Below, one piece after another: positions 15,572 to 22,302 of a stretch of DNA of 31,307 bases. Below the pieces are notes generated by a model. That model saw only the letters and a list, made by a program, of their open reading frames with translations, was not told the origin of the DNA and did no database searches. A program made the translations under genes and the position numbers. Source of the stretch: a virus; the IMG/VR virus record IMGVR_UViG_3300008108_000329, positions 1 to 31,307 of that record, one strand, 5' to 3'. Positions within the stretch are counted from its first letter, which is position 1; each line of letters begins with the position of its first letter.

Positions 15572-16525
15572 ATGATAAACACATCTGAAAATCAATTTGT
15601 TTGGGTTGAGAAGTATCGTCCTCGTACAATCAACGAATGTATCTTACCTAAAAATTTTAAACTTACATTAAAGTCTTTCATTAAAGGAGGACAGATACCA
15701 CATTTTCTATTTTATGGTACAGCAGGAGTTGGTAAGACTACTGTCGCTCGTGCATTATGTGATGAAATTGGTGCTGAGTATATAATCATAAATGGTTCAG
15801 AAGAGGGTCGTATGATTGACACTCTAAGAGTAAAGATTAAAGGATTCGCTTCAACTGTATCTTTGACTGCAGCAAAAAAAGTTATTATCCTAGATGAAGC
15901 TGATTATATGACTCCGAATATAATGCAACCAGCTTTAAGAGCATTTATAGAAGAGTTCTCTTCTAATTGTAGATTTATACTTACTTGTAATTTTAAGAAT
16001 AAAATTATTGATCCGATTAAATCAAGATGTTCTGTAGTTGACTTTAAAATACCAACTGATGAAAGAGCAATTATTGCTGCTGATTTTTTCAATAGAGTTA
16101 TTGAGATTCTTGATAAAGAAAATATAAAATACGATAAGAAAGTAGTCGCTACTCTTATACAAAAGTTTTTTCCTGATTTTAGAAAAACATTAAACGAACT
16201 ACAAAGATATTCTGTAGGTGGTACTATCGATACAGGAGTTCTTGTAGGTGTATCAGACGAGTCTTATACAAAACTATTTAAATACTTAAAGAATAAAGAG
16301 TGGGATAAAATGCGTGAATGGGTTGATCTTAATTCAGATATTGATACTACAAATTTATTCTCAGAGATATTTGAAAAGTGCCAACCAGCAATTGAAAAGA
16401 ATTCAATACCAGAGTTGGTTTTAATACTAGCAGATTATCAATACAAGTCAGCTTTCGTAGCAGATGCGAATATTAATAAGATTGCTGCAATGACAGAGAT
16501 AATGAAAAAATGTCAGTGGAAGTAA
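15572..16525 (+). CDS. 44: gp44 clamp loader ATPase subunit
   Basis: AAA+ ATPase that, as a tetramer with gp62, loads the gp45 ring at primer ends. Residues 49-57 are Walker A (GTAGVGKTT), 108-111 DEAD Walker B, N140 sensor 1, and SRC at 151-153 carries the arginine finger. The VEKYRPRTINECILP N-terminus aligns with T4 QKYRPSTIDECILP, and the protein ends in CQWK as T4 gp44 ends in MQWK. Length 317 (T4 319). The last 16 bases overlap gene 62. Confidence 0.96.
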   Translation: MINTSENQFVWVEKYRPRTINECILPKNFKLTLKSFIKGGQIPHFLFYGTAGVGKTTVARALCDEIGAEYIIINGSEEGRMIDTLRVKIKGFASTVSLTAAKKVIILDEADYMTPNIMQPALRAFIEEFSSNCRFILTCNFKNKIIDPIKSRCSVVDFKIPTDERAIIAADFFNRVIEILDKENIKYDKKVVATLIQKFFPDFRKTLNELQRYSVGGTIDTGVLVGVSDESYTKLFKYLKNKEWDKMREWVDLNSDIDTTNLFSEIFEKCQPAIEKNSIPELVLILADYQYKSAFVADANINKIAAMTEIMKKCQWK

Positions 16526-16920
16526 AAAAGTATAAAACGAATCCATTTAAGTTCGTCACAGCTATCAATTACAGTAAAGAAAACCTACACGAAACAGAGA
16601 CTTTCGAAGAAGATTATTTGCCTTATATTATTAATAGATCTCTCTCTATGTTCCCAGATACAGTCCAAATAGCTAATGAAATCAACATTTTGCACTATGT
16701 TCCAAAGAAATGGCAATTTCTATTTTACCTAAATATAGTCGCTAAGAAGAAAAGATATTCGAATAAAAAGTGGGCAAAAAAATCTAAAGATTCTAATGAA
16801 CCCTTTATTATGGAATATTATAACGTTTCTGCTCAAAAAGCAAAAGAGATATTATCCCTTTTAAAACCAGAGCAGATTGAAATTATCAAATCAAAATTTT
16901 ATAAAGGTGGCACGCAATGA
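16510..16920 (+). CDS. 62: gp62 clamp loader small subunit
   Basis: Single-copy partner of gp44 in the clamp loader. The 136-residue protein is shorter than T4 gp62 (187) but keeps the family pattern: KTNPFKFVTAINYSK near the start, PYIINRSLSMFPDTV then ANEIN, and RYSNKKWAKKSK. The overlap with gene 44 and the ATGA overlap with regA reproduce the T4 44-62-regA arrangement. The shorter C-terminus is usual in marine T4-like phages as I recall them. Confidence 0.92.
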   Translation: MSVEVKKYKTNPFKFVTAINYSKENLHETETFEEDYLPYIINRSLSMFPDTVQIANEINILHYVPKKWQFLFYLNIVAKKKRYSNKKWAKKSKDSNEPFIMEYYNVSAQKAKEILSLLKPEQIEIIKSKFYKGGTQ

Positions 16921-17384
16921 GTGAAATTGAAAATAAACAAGAGTCATTAGAGACTGTAAAAGAAGATTCAAATAAGTCTGTTCCATATGCATGGAGTCCA
17001 GACAAAATGTTAGAAGTTTTTCTGATCGAACCAGATAACTTTTTAAAAATTAGAGAAACATTAACACGTATCGGTATCGCAAGTCGTACTGATAAAAAAC
17101 TATATCAATCTTGTCATATATTACATAAACAAGGAAGATATTTTATCGTTCATTTTAAAGAATTATTTTCTTTAGATGGAAAAGAATCTAATATTACTAC
17201 AAACGATATTGAAAGAAGAAATACAATAGCTGTATTACTGGCTGATTGGGGATTATTAAAAATTAAAGATCTTGCTCAAATTTCATCCAAAGCTTCTTTA
17301 AGTCAAATTAAAGTTTTAGCACATAAAGACAAAGCAGGTTGGGAACTTGTGGCTAAATATAATATTGGAAAAAGAGCAAAATAA
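16917..17384 (+). CDS. regA: RegA translational repressor with N-terminal extension
   Basis: RNA-binding protein that represses translation of many early mRNAs by covering their start regions. From residue 31, MLEVFLIEPDNFLKIRETL and TRIGIASRTDKKLYQSCHIL align with T4 RegA from its first residue, and the ending (WELVAKYNIGK) matches T4 WKLVPKYTIGN. The chosen ATG at 16917 overlaps the gene 62 stop (ATGA) and adds 30 residues rich in Glu, Asn and Ser. The alternative ATG at 17007 corresponds to the T4 start but has no Shine-Dalgarno. Several genes in this window have very short leaders, which would affect how RegA can act on them. Confidence 0.94.
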   Translation: MSEIENKQESLETVKEDSNKSVPYAWSPDKMLEVFLIEPDNFLKIRETLTRIGIASRTDKKLYQSCHILHKQGRYFIVHFKELFSLDGKESNITTNDIERRNTIAVLLADWGLLKIKDLAQISSKASLSQIKVLAHKDKAGWELVAKYNIGKRAK

Positions 17385-17540
17385 ATGTTTTATATTTGGC
17401 ATACTTTATTAGTAGTTGCTTTTATAGTTATGGCATTCTTTATGGGTCTTATTTTAGGTAAGAAAATAGACTCAAAGACACGAAATTTAAGCTTATTGAA
17501 TAAAAAAAAAGATAATAAATTCAATAACTTGAATAAATAA
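17385..17540 (+). CDS. Small single-pass membrane protein after regA
   Basis: A 51-residue protein beginning MFYIWHTLLVVAFIVMAF. Residues 6-25 form one hydrophobic segment ending in GLILGKK; the C-terminal half is basic and Asn/Lys-rich, predicted cytoplasmic. The ATG follows the regA stop directly, so it is likely translated by reinitiation. No family is recognised; it is short and AT-rich, so confidence is moderate. Confidence 0.6.
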   Translation: MFYIWHTLLVVAFIVMAFFMGLILGKKIDSKTRNLSLLNKKKDNKFNNLNK

Positions 17541-17545
17541 TATTG

Positions 17546-17584
17546 TATAGGTACTAGTAATTTTAAAAATAATACCTATATAAT
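17546..17584 (+). promoter_or_regulatory. Promoter region of the phasin-like/hsp20 operon with inverted repeat
   Basis: TATAGGTA (17546-17553) and TACCTATA (17573-17580) form a perfect 8-bp inverted repeat that overlaps TATAAT (17579-17584). This promoter lacks the TTTACT -35 seen elsewhere in the window. The bases CCTATAT (17575-17581), with CTAG 17 bp upstream, resemble alphaproteobacterial heat-shock sigma (RpoH) promoters as I recall their consensus (CTTG-N17-CYTATNT). Either reading places the transcript start near 17590. Confidence 0.5.
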
Positions 17585-17585
17585 A

Positions 17586-17683
17586 GTGTATATTCGATCG
17601 TTGTATCGAATATAACACACCTGATTGTTCCAATAGTGGAAAGTCAGTAGTAAATAATAACCTTGCTTTCATAGGAGGATATA
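17586..17683 (+). promoter_or_regulatory. ROSE-like RNA thermometer leader
   Basis: A leader of about 93 nt with three successive hairpins. H1: 17591-17598 with 17605-17612, 8 bp, extendable to 17586-17618 with one bulge. H2: 17621-17631 with 17638-17647, 10 bp with one bulged G. H3 covers the Shine-Dalgarno: UUGCUUU (17663-17669) folds onto GGAGGA (17674-17679) over a short loop, 5 nt before ATG 17684. The UUGCU opposite AGGAGGAU, including a G opposite G, is the signature of the 3' hairpin of ROSE thermometers, known upstream of small heat-shock genes in rhizobia and enterobacteria. Heat would melt H3 and expose the ribosome site. The structure was folded by eye. Confidence 0.7.
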
Positions 17684-17887
17684 ATGATAGCACACATAAA
17701 CCAAGCGATTGACACTCTGTCAAACGCACAAAAGTCTGTTGTTGAAACATTCATCAAAGACTCAAAAGTAGCAGAACCAGTAAATTCAATTATTGATGCT
17801 ACTCAAACTTTTAGCAAAACATTAGCAAAATCATTCGTAAGCTTAGGCGAAACATTTGTTGCGAACGTTAGCAAAGGAGGAAAGTAA
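17684..17887 (+). CDS. Phasin-like small helical protein
   Basis: A 67-residue protein, MIAHINQAIDTLSNAQKSVV at the start, made of amphipathic helices with heptad-like spacing of Ala, Val, Ile and Phe (FSKTLAKSFVSLGETFVANV). This resembles the short phasin-type proteins that coat polyhydroxyalkanoate granules or hydrophobic surfaces, but at this length the match is only suggestive. A strong Shine-Dalgarno (AGGAGG) lies 5 nt upstream, inside the predicted thermometer hairpin. The stop overlaps the Hsp20 ATG (TAATG) and the gene's 3' end carries AAAGGAGG for Hsp20, so the pair is co-translated. A phasin-like protein encoded with a small heat-shock protein suggests a chaperone-type role at protein or lipid surfaces. 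Confidence 0.55.
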   Translation: MIAHINQAIDTLSNAQKSVVETFIKDSKVAEPVNSIIDATQTFSKTLAKSFVSLGETFVANVSKGGK

Positions 17888-18339
17888 TGACTAGACTTCC
17901 TACTTTTTTTAATGACGCATTCAAAGACTTCGATAAGTTTTTCGTAGGATTCGATGATCAATTAGCACGATTCCACGATATACACGAGTCATTTGGAAAA
18001 ATGATACCAAACTATCCACCATACAACTTAAAAAAAGTTGATGATAACAAATATGTTATTGAAGTGGCTGTTGCTGGGTTTGCAAAATCAGATATTGAAA
18101 TCACATTAGAAGATGACAAATTAATCATCAAAGGTGAATCAAAATCTGACGAAACAAAATCAGATTCAAAAGATATTGAACTATACAAAGGTATAGCAAA
18201 TCGTGCATTCGAAAGATCGTTTGCATTATCTGATAACATCGAAGTAAAAGATGCTCAGTATCTAAATGGTATGTTAAAAGTTGTTCTAGAAAGAATAATC
18301 CCAGAACACAAAAAACCAAAAAAAATAGCAGTAAAATAA
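17887..18339 (+). CDS. Small heat-shock protein Hsp20
   Basis: Alpha-crystallin-type chaperone holding unfolded proteins in a refoldable state. Residues about 38-140 form the alpha-crystallin domain: YPPYNLKKVDDNKYVIEVAV, AGFAKSDIEITLEDDKLIIKG, a variable loop, IANRAFERSFALSD, and YLNGMLKVVL. The end IPEHKKPKKIAVK contains the I-x-V type C-terminal anchor. At 150 residues the length is normal. Hsp20 genes are common in marine T4-like phages and may help fold or assemble virion proteins. Expression is probably heat- or stress-responsive through the leader upstream of the phasin-like gene. A hairpin follows at 18356. Confidence 0.95.
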   Translation: MTRLPTFFNDAFKDFDKFFVGFDDQLARFHDIHESFGKMIPNYPPYNLKKVDDNKYVIEVAVAGFAKSDIEITLEDDKLIIKGESKSDETKSDSKDIELYKGIANRAFERSFALSDNIEVKDAQYLNGMLKVVLERIIPEHKKPKKIAVK

Positions 18340-18355
18340 TAATACTGTTTTAAGA

Positions 18356-18387
18356 GGATTGGTAGAGTTTAATTATTCTACCAATCC
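18356..18387 (+). terminator. Hairpin after hsp20, possible terminator
   Basis: GGATTGGTAGA (18356-18366) pairs perfectly with TCTACCAATCC (18377-18387) over a 10-nt loop. The following bases are AAATTTATT and not a T run, so termination efficiency is uncertain. It marks the end of the heat-shock pair and may also protect the mRNA 3' end. Confidence 0.55.
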
Positions 18388-18411
18388 AAATTTATTAAGA
18401 GATAAAATAAA

Positions 18412-18576
18412 ATGATTCCTTATAACATTTGTGAAAACAAATGGGTGAGTAATACTAAAAAAGTTGTTAAAAATAATTGGGATAAACTTCCAATCATTTG
18501 TCAAATAACAGTCTATATGATGGTTATTTCAATTTTTGTTTTAGGTATGCTCACAGCATTTAAAAGTTTTCTATAA
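18412..18576 (+). CDS. Small single-pass membrane protein
   Basis: A 54-residue protein starting MIPYNICENKWVSNTKK. The first 27 residues are polar and basic; residues about 28-47 (PIICQITVYMMVISIFVLGM) form one membrane segment, followed by a short tail. No family is recognised. It precedes another small gene by only two bases. There is no promoter of the conserved type directly upstream, so it depends on readthrough of the hairpin at 18356 or a weak promoter. Confidence 0.55.
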   Translation: MIPYNICENKWVSNTKKVVKNNWDKLPIICQITVYMMVISIFVLGMLTAFKSFL

Positions 18577-18578
18577 AA

Positions 18579-18761
18579 ATGAGCAATCTCTCAAGAGATT
18601 GTATTTTTCGTCTTGAATCTTTGGGCATTCCTTGTTGTTTGCTTAAAGGTTGCAAGTGCGAAGAATCTTTCAATCTTGAAAAAGAAACAAAAACCCCAGA
18701 TAAATCTATTCCAAAAACACCATCAGAATTACTCCAGGATGAATTAGAGCCGATTCTTTAA
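18579..18761 (+). CDS. Small cysteine-containing protein
   Basis: A 60-residue protein with five cysteines in the first half (DCIFRLE, then PCCLLKGCKC), a spacing that could bind a zinc ion or an iron-sulfur cluster or form disulfides. The second half is acidic and proline/serine-rich (KTPDKSIPKTPSELLQDELE) and probably disordered. It may be coupled to the membrane protein 2 nt upstream. No family is recognised. Confidence 0.5.
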   Translation: MSNLSRDCIFRLESLGIPCCLLKGCKCEESFNLEKETKTPDKSIPKTPSELLQDELEPIL

Positions 18762-18764
18762 ACC

Positions 18765-18793
18765 TTTACACACAAGTATTTTTATAGTATAAT
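18765..18793 (+). promoter_or_regulatory. Early-type sigma70 promoter, leaderless start
   Basis: TTTACA (18765-18770), 17 bp ending TTATAG, TATAAT (18788-18793). ATG 18801 is 7 nt after the -10 box, exactly the spacing seen at uvsY, so the mRNA should start at the codon. No Shine-Dalgarno is possible. Confidence 0.85.
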
Positions 18794-18800
18794 ATAATCT

Positions 18801-19121
18801 ATGAATCAAAATAATCCACAAGTTAAAATAATCGTATTGTTAAATGGTCAACATATGATTGGTAAAGTAATTAGAGAAGATGAAAAAGAACTTATTGTTG
18901 AAGCACCTGCTGTTATATTAACAGGTGAAGATAATAAAGAACCAAAAAGAATGTCATTAGCATTCGCACCATTTCTACCCTTTTCATCTGATAAAACATT
19001 TACTTTTAGATCAGATATGATATTAACAACATCAATCCCAGCAGAAGCATTAACTAACGAATATAATCGTATGTTTGGTTCTGGTTTGGATATTATAACA
19101 AAACCATCTTTAATAGTATAA
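18801..19121 (+). CDS. Sm/Hfq-like small-barrel protein, second copy
   Basis: A 106-residue protein. QVKIIVLLNGQHMIGKVIRE, then DEKELIVEAPAVI, repeats the strand pattern of the protein at 4151 (DFVIVRLSTGESILAIRLKE, DEKEITIEYPFAL). The later block DKTFTFRSDMILTTSIPAEAL and the helix LTNEYNRMFG correspond to NRVFTFPKKDVFFIKKLHSFA and SLYNQHERL. This copy lacks the acidic tail. The two are therefore paralogues with a likely Sm-like barrel core and a conserved C-terminal helix. It is transcribed from its own leaderless promoter. A role in RNA binding or as a scaffold is inferred. Confidence 0.6.
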   Translation: MNQNNPQVKIIVLLNGQHMIGKVIREDEKELIVEAPAVILTGEDNKEPKRMSLAFAPFLPFSSDKTFTFRSDMILTTSIPAEALTNEYNRMFGSGLDIITKPSLIV

Positions 19122-19129
19122 TTAAAGGT

Positions 19130-19158
19130 TTTACTTCCAAGAAATTTTATAGTATAAT
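19130..19158 (+). promoter_or_regulatory. Early-type sigma70 promoter, copy identical to 9288
   Basis: TTTACT (19130-19135), 17 bp, TATAAT (19153-19158). The stretch 19130-19161 is identical to 9288-9319. The leader to ATG 19213 is about 48 nt and ends with AAGGAG 10 nt before the start codon, unlike the leaderless members of the family. Confidence 0.85.
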
Positions 19159-19212
19159 ATAGGGAGTAAAGTAAAAAATAAACAATATAGTATAACAAGG
19201 AGTAAATATATA

Positions 19213-19563
19213 ATGACTATACTAAGAAAAATATTTGGTTCAAGAACTTCTACAAGAAGAACTATGAAACAAGTATCAAAAAAAGAACAAGTGCTTAACC
19301 TTTTATCAAAAGGTAAAAACGTTGCATGGCAGACAATTAGAGACAGATTTGATCTAGAGTCTCCAAGAGCGATGATTGATACATTAAGAGCAGAAGGTCA
19401 TATGATTTATGGCAATAAAATTGCTGGTAAAACATATTACAGACTTGGCAATCCAACAAGAGCAATTATTGCTGCTGGGATTGAAGCTTTATATGGTACA
19501 AAATTCAAATATTCTAATTGGAAAAATCCAGTAAGAAAATCTGAATTATCACCAATTAACTAA
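19213..19563 (+). CDS. Winged-helix DNA-binding protein
   Basis: A 116-residue protein. Residues about 22-78 (KKEQVLNLLSKGKNVAWQTI, RDRFDLESPRAMIDTLRAEG, HMIYGNKIAGKTYYRLG) have the helix-turn-helix plus wing layout of small winged-helix proteins. The preceding tail is basic (Arg/Ser/Thr). Start at 19213 is supported by AAGGAG; a later ATG at 19264 (MKQVSKKEQ) also fits the domain edge. It lies between an early promoter and the structured leader of the DNA polymerase gene. It is a candidate early regulator or DNA-packing protein. Confidence 0.65.
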   Translation: MTILRKIFGSRTSTRRTMKQVSKKEQVLNLLSKGKNVAWQTIRDRFDLESPRAMIDTLRAEGHMIYGNKIAGKTYYRLGNPTRAIIAAGIEALYGTKFKYSNWKNPVRKSELSPIN

Positions 19564-19570
19564 TTAAAGA

Positions 19571-19718
19571 ATTTACTGAGAGGGCTAAATCCTCGCCAGT
19601 AAATAGTGGTGTGCCTTTATCTTCTTCTTCTTAGAGCGAAGAAATTTGTTATGTGCCTTCAAATGTGGCACACCACTCATTAATAAAAAGGTTGCGATAT
19701 ATTCGCGAGAAAGACTAA
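19571..19718 (+). promoter_or_regulatory. Structured RNA leader of DNA polymerase gene
   Basis: The 155-nt gap before gene 43 holds several helices. P1: ATTTACTG (19571-19578) with CAGTAAAT (19597-19604), then GAGG with CCTC inside. P2 starts at the very next base: AGTGGTGTGCC (19605-19615) with GGCACACCACT (19667-19677), 11 perfect pairs. Inside P2, TTCTTC pairs with GAAGAA (19638-19643). TGTGCC occurs again at 19652-19657 and could pair with the P2 right arm instead, an alternative fold. A small GCGA/TCGC hairpin (19694-19706) sits before the ATG. T4 gene 43 is autoregulated through a leader hairpin; this could be an analogue or an embedded small RNA. The fold was drawn by eye. Confidence 0.6.
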
Positions 19719-22223
19719 ATGAATTCTAAAATAGGTACAAATTTTTACACTAACGTTTCCACTACAGCCAACGATGTGCTCGTTCGAGCAATCACTGACG
19801 TTGGTACTCGAATCCAAGAAAGAATCCCATTTAAACCACACTGTTATATTACCAAAGGAACTGGTAATACACCCTATAAAACACTAGACGGAAAACCTTG
19901 TTATAGAGTTAATTTTGACTCTATGAAACATGCGAGAACATTCTTTGATGAATTTAAAACGATTTCTAATTTTGACGTGCATGGAATGCTTTCATTCACT
20001 CATCAATATATTAATCAAGCATATCCTGAAGCAAGTTTAGATTTTGATTATTACAAAATAAGAATCTACTCTTTAGATATAGAAACAACAACTGAGAATG
20101 GTTTTCCAGATGTAAATAATCCAACCGAATCTATTATACTTCTTTCAGTACAAGACATTCATACTAAAAAAATCATTACATGGGGATTAAAAAAATATAC
20201 AGGAGAACGTACAGATGTTGAATATCGTGCTTTCCCTGATGAGAATGCTATGCTTGATGACTTCATTAAGTGGTGGCATAAAAATTGTCCAGATATTATT
20301 ACTGGTTGGAATGTAGGTGCATTTGACACAGTTTATCTTTATAAAAGAATTCAATTATTACTAGGTGATTACACTGCTAAAAAACTAAGTCCATGGTCTT
20401 TTATTTCATCTAAAACAGTTTCAGTAAGAAATAAACAAACAACATATATTGATTTTGAAGGAACATCTCTTTTAGATTATATGAGTTTGTATAAAAAATA
20501 TACTTACACAAACAAAGAATCTTATAAACTTATTGATATAGCACAAGATGAATTAGGTGTGACTAAATTAGATCATAGTGAATATGCTTCATTTAAAGAA
20601 TTTTACACAAAAAACTGGAATAAGTTTGTTGACTATAACATAAGAGATACTGAATTAATTACTCAACTAGAAGATAAAATGCGTCTTTTAGAATTAATTG
20701 TCACTTTTGCATATAAAGCGAAAGTTAATTTTACTGATGTTTATTCTCAAGTAAGAACTTGGGATATGATTATTCATAATCATCTTATACAAAAAAATAT
20801 TATTATCCCACCTAAAAAGCCAGTGGGAAAAAGTCAACAGTTTGAAGGAGCATATGTAAAAGACCCAATCTTAGGAATGCATAAATGGGTTGTTGGGTTT
20901 GACTTAACTTCACTTTACCCACATTTAATTATGCACTATAATATCTCGCCAGAAACAATTCAAAATAAAACTTACAAATCAGGAGTAGATCATTATCTAA
21001 ACAATCCAGCTGAGTTTCAAGATGATGAAACTGTAGCAGCAAATGGTTCAGTTTATACAAATAAAATTGAGGGGATGCTTCCTAATATTATGAACACTTT
21101 TTATGCTGAGAGAGATGTTGCTAAAAAGAAAATGATAGAAGCTGAAAAACAATTTCAAACAACTAAAGACCCTAAGCTTAAAAAAGTTATATCAAAATAT
21201 AATAATGAACAAATGGCTTACAAGATCGCTTTAAATAGTGCTTATGGTGCGATAGGTAATGAACATTTTAGATATTTCGATATACGTATGGCTGAAGCAA
21301 TCACACTTGGTGGACAACTTGCTATAAAATGGATTCATAATAAGATGAATGATTATATGAACAAAATTTTAAAAACTGAAAATAAAGATTATATTATTGC
21401 TGTTGATACAGATTCAATTTATGTAAATTTTGAAAAAATAGTAGAGAAAGCATTTTTAGATGCACCTGATAGATCAAAAATTGTAGCATTTATAGATAAA
21501 ATTTGTAAAGATAAAATTATACCATATATTAATACTTGTTATGATGAATTGGCAAAACGTCATAATGCTAAGAATAAAATGATAATGAAACGAGAGAGTA
21601 TTTCTGATAGAGCAATATGGACTGCTAAAAAAAGATATATTCTTTCAGTATTAGATCAAGAGGGTATTTCTTATAGTACACCTAAATTTAAAATAATGGG
21701 TTTAGAAATTGTTAAATCAAGTACACCTATGATTGTAAGGAAAAAACTTAAAGATGCTCTTCCTATTATATTATATGGCAATCAATATGAATTATTTAAT
21801 TTTATTAACAACTATAAAAAAGAATTTTATAATTTAACACCAGAACAGATTGCATTCCCTAGATCATGTCAAGGAATAAATGAGTATGCAGATCCTGTTA
21901 AAATTTATAAACTGTCAACACCAATGCACACTCGTGGTGCTTTAATGCATAATCATTTTGTAAATAAAATGAAACTAACAAAGAAAATAGAACTTATAAG
22001 AGAAAGCGATAAAATCAAATTCATTCATCTTAAAACACCAAACCCTTTACAATCTACAAATGTGATTGCTTTTTTAGATACATTACCAACTGAGTTTAAA
22101 GTACATCAATATATCGACTATGATACAATGTTTCAAAAAGTATTTTTAGATGCTTTAAAGTTAATTATTACACCATTGGGGTGGAAAACTGAAGAAACGA
22201 GTAGTTTAGAGGATTTCTTTTAA
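19719..22223 (+). CDS. 43: gp43 DNA polymerase (family B)
   Basis: Replicative polymerase with 3'-5' proofreading. Exo I motif D120-x-E122 (SLDIETTTENG), a further exonuclease block around TGWNVGAFDTVYLYKR, and polymerase motifs A DLTSLYP (395-401), B (ALNSAYGAIGNEHFRYFDIR) and C DTDS (563-566) are all present. The length of 834 residues is shorter than T4 (898). The C-terminus SSLEDFF (828-834) resembles the gp45-binding tail of T4/RB69 gp43 (SLFDMFDF). The gene has no strong Shine-Dalgarno and is preceded by a structured leader, suggesting translational control by gp43 itself or RegA. Confidence 0.97.
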   Translation: MNSKIGTNFYTNVSTTANDVLVRAITDVGTRIQERIPFKPHCYITKGTGNTPYKTLDGKPCYRVNFDSMKHARTFFDEFKTISNFDVHGMLSFTHQYINQAYPEASLDFDYYKIRIYSLDIETTTENGFPDVNNPTESIILLSVQDIHTKKIITWGLKKYTGERTDVEYRAFPDENAMLDDFIKWWHKNCPDIITGWNVGAFDTVYLYKRIQLLLGDYTAKKLSPWSFISSKTVSVRNKQTTYIDFEGTSLLDYMSLYKKYTYTNKESYKLIDIAQDELGVTKLDHSEYASFKEFYTKNWNKFVDYNIRDTELITQLEDKMRLLELIVTFAYKAKVNFTDVYSQVRTWDMIIHNHLIQKNIIIPPKKPVGKSQQFEGAYVKDPILGMHKWVVGFDLTSLYPHLIMHYNISPETIQNKTYKSGVDHYLNNPAEFQDDETVAANGSVYTNKIEGMLPNIMNTFYAERDVAKKKMIEAEKQFQTTKDPKLKKVISKYNNEQMAYKIALNSAYGAIGNEHFRYFDIRMAEAITLGGQLAIKWIHNKMNDYMNKILKTENKDYIIAVDTDSIYVNFEKIVEKAFLDAPDRSKIVAFIDKICKDKIIPYINTCYDELAKRHNAKNKMIMKRESISDRAIWTAKKRYILSVLDQEGISYSTPKFKIMGLEIVKSSTPMIVRKKLKDALPIILYGNQYELFNFINNYKKEFYNLTPEQIAFPRSCQGINEYADPVKIYKLSTPMHTRGALMHNHFVNKMKLTKKIELIRESDKIKFIHLKTPNPLQSTNVIAFLDTLPTEFKVHQYIDYDTMFQKVFLDALKLIITPLGWKTEETSSLEDFF

Positions 22224-22264
22224 ATAAGCTATTGATTTTATTAACTTTTTTCTTTGAAAAAAAC

Positions 22265-22293
22265 TTTACTTTTAAGAAAAAATATGGTATAAT
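22265..22293 (+). promoter_or_regulatory. Early-type sigma70 promoter, nearly leaderless
   Basis: TTTACT (22265-22270), 17 bp, TATAAT (22288-22293). ATG 22303 is 9 nt after the -10 box, predicting a leader of about 2-3 nt. It drives the small-gene block downstream of gene 43. Confidence 0.8.
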
Positions 22294-22302
22294 ATAGGTT
22301 GT

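Noticed and set aside
17662-17685. MotA-box-like TTGCTTT followed by TATAAT, resembling a T4 middle promoter
   Set aside because: The box deviates at both ends, TATAAT overlaps the start codon so the message would lack the start, and no MotA gene is seen; the ROSE-like hairpin explains the motif better.
18848-19198. 116-codon minus-strand frame opposite the second Sm-like gene
   Set aside because: It reads across the promoter and the coding strand of a supported gene and shows no motif.
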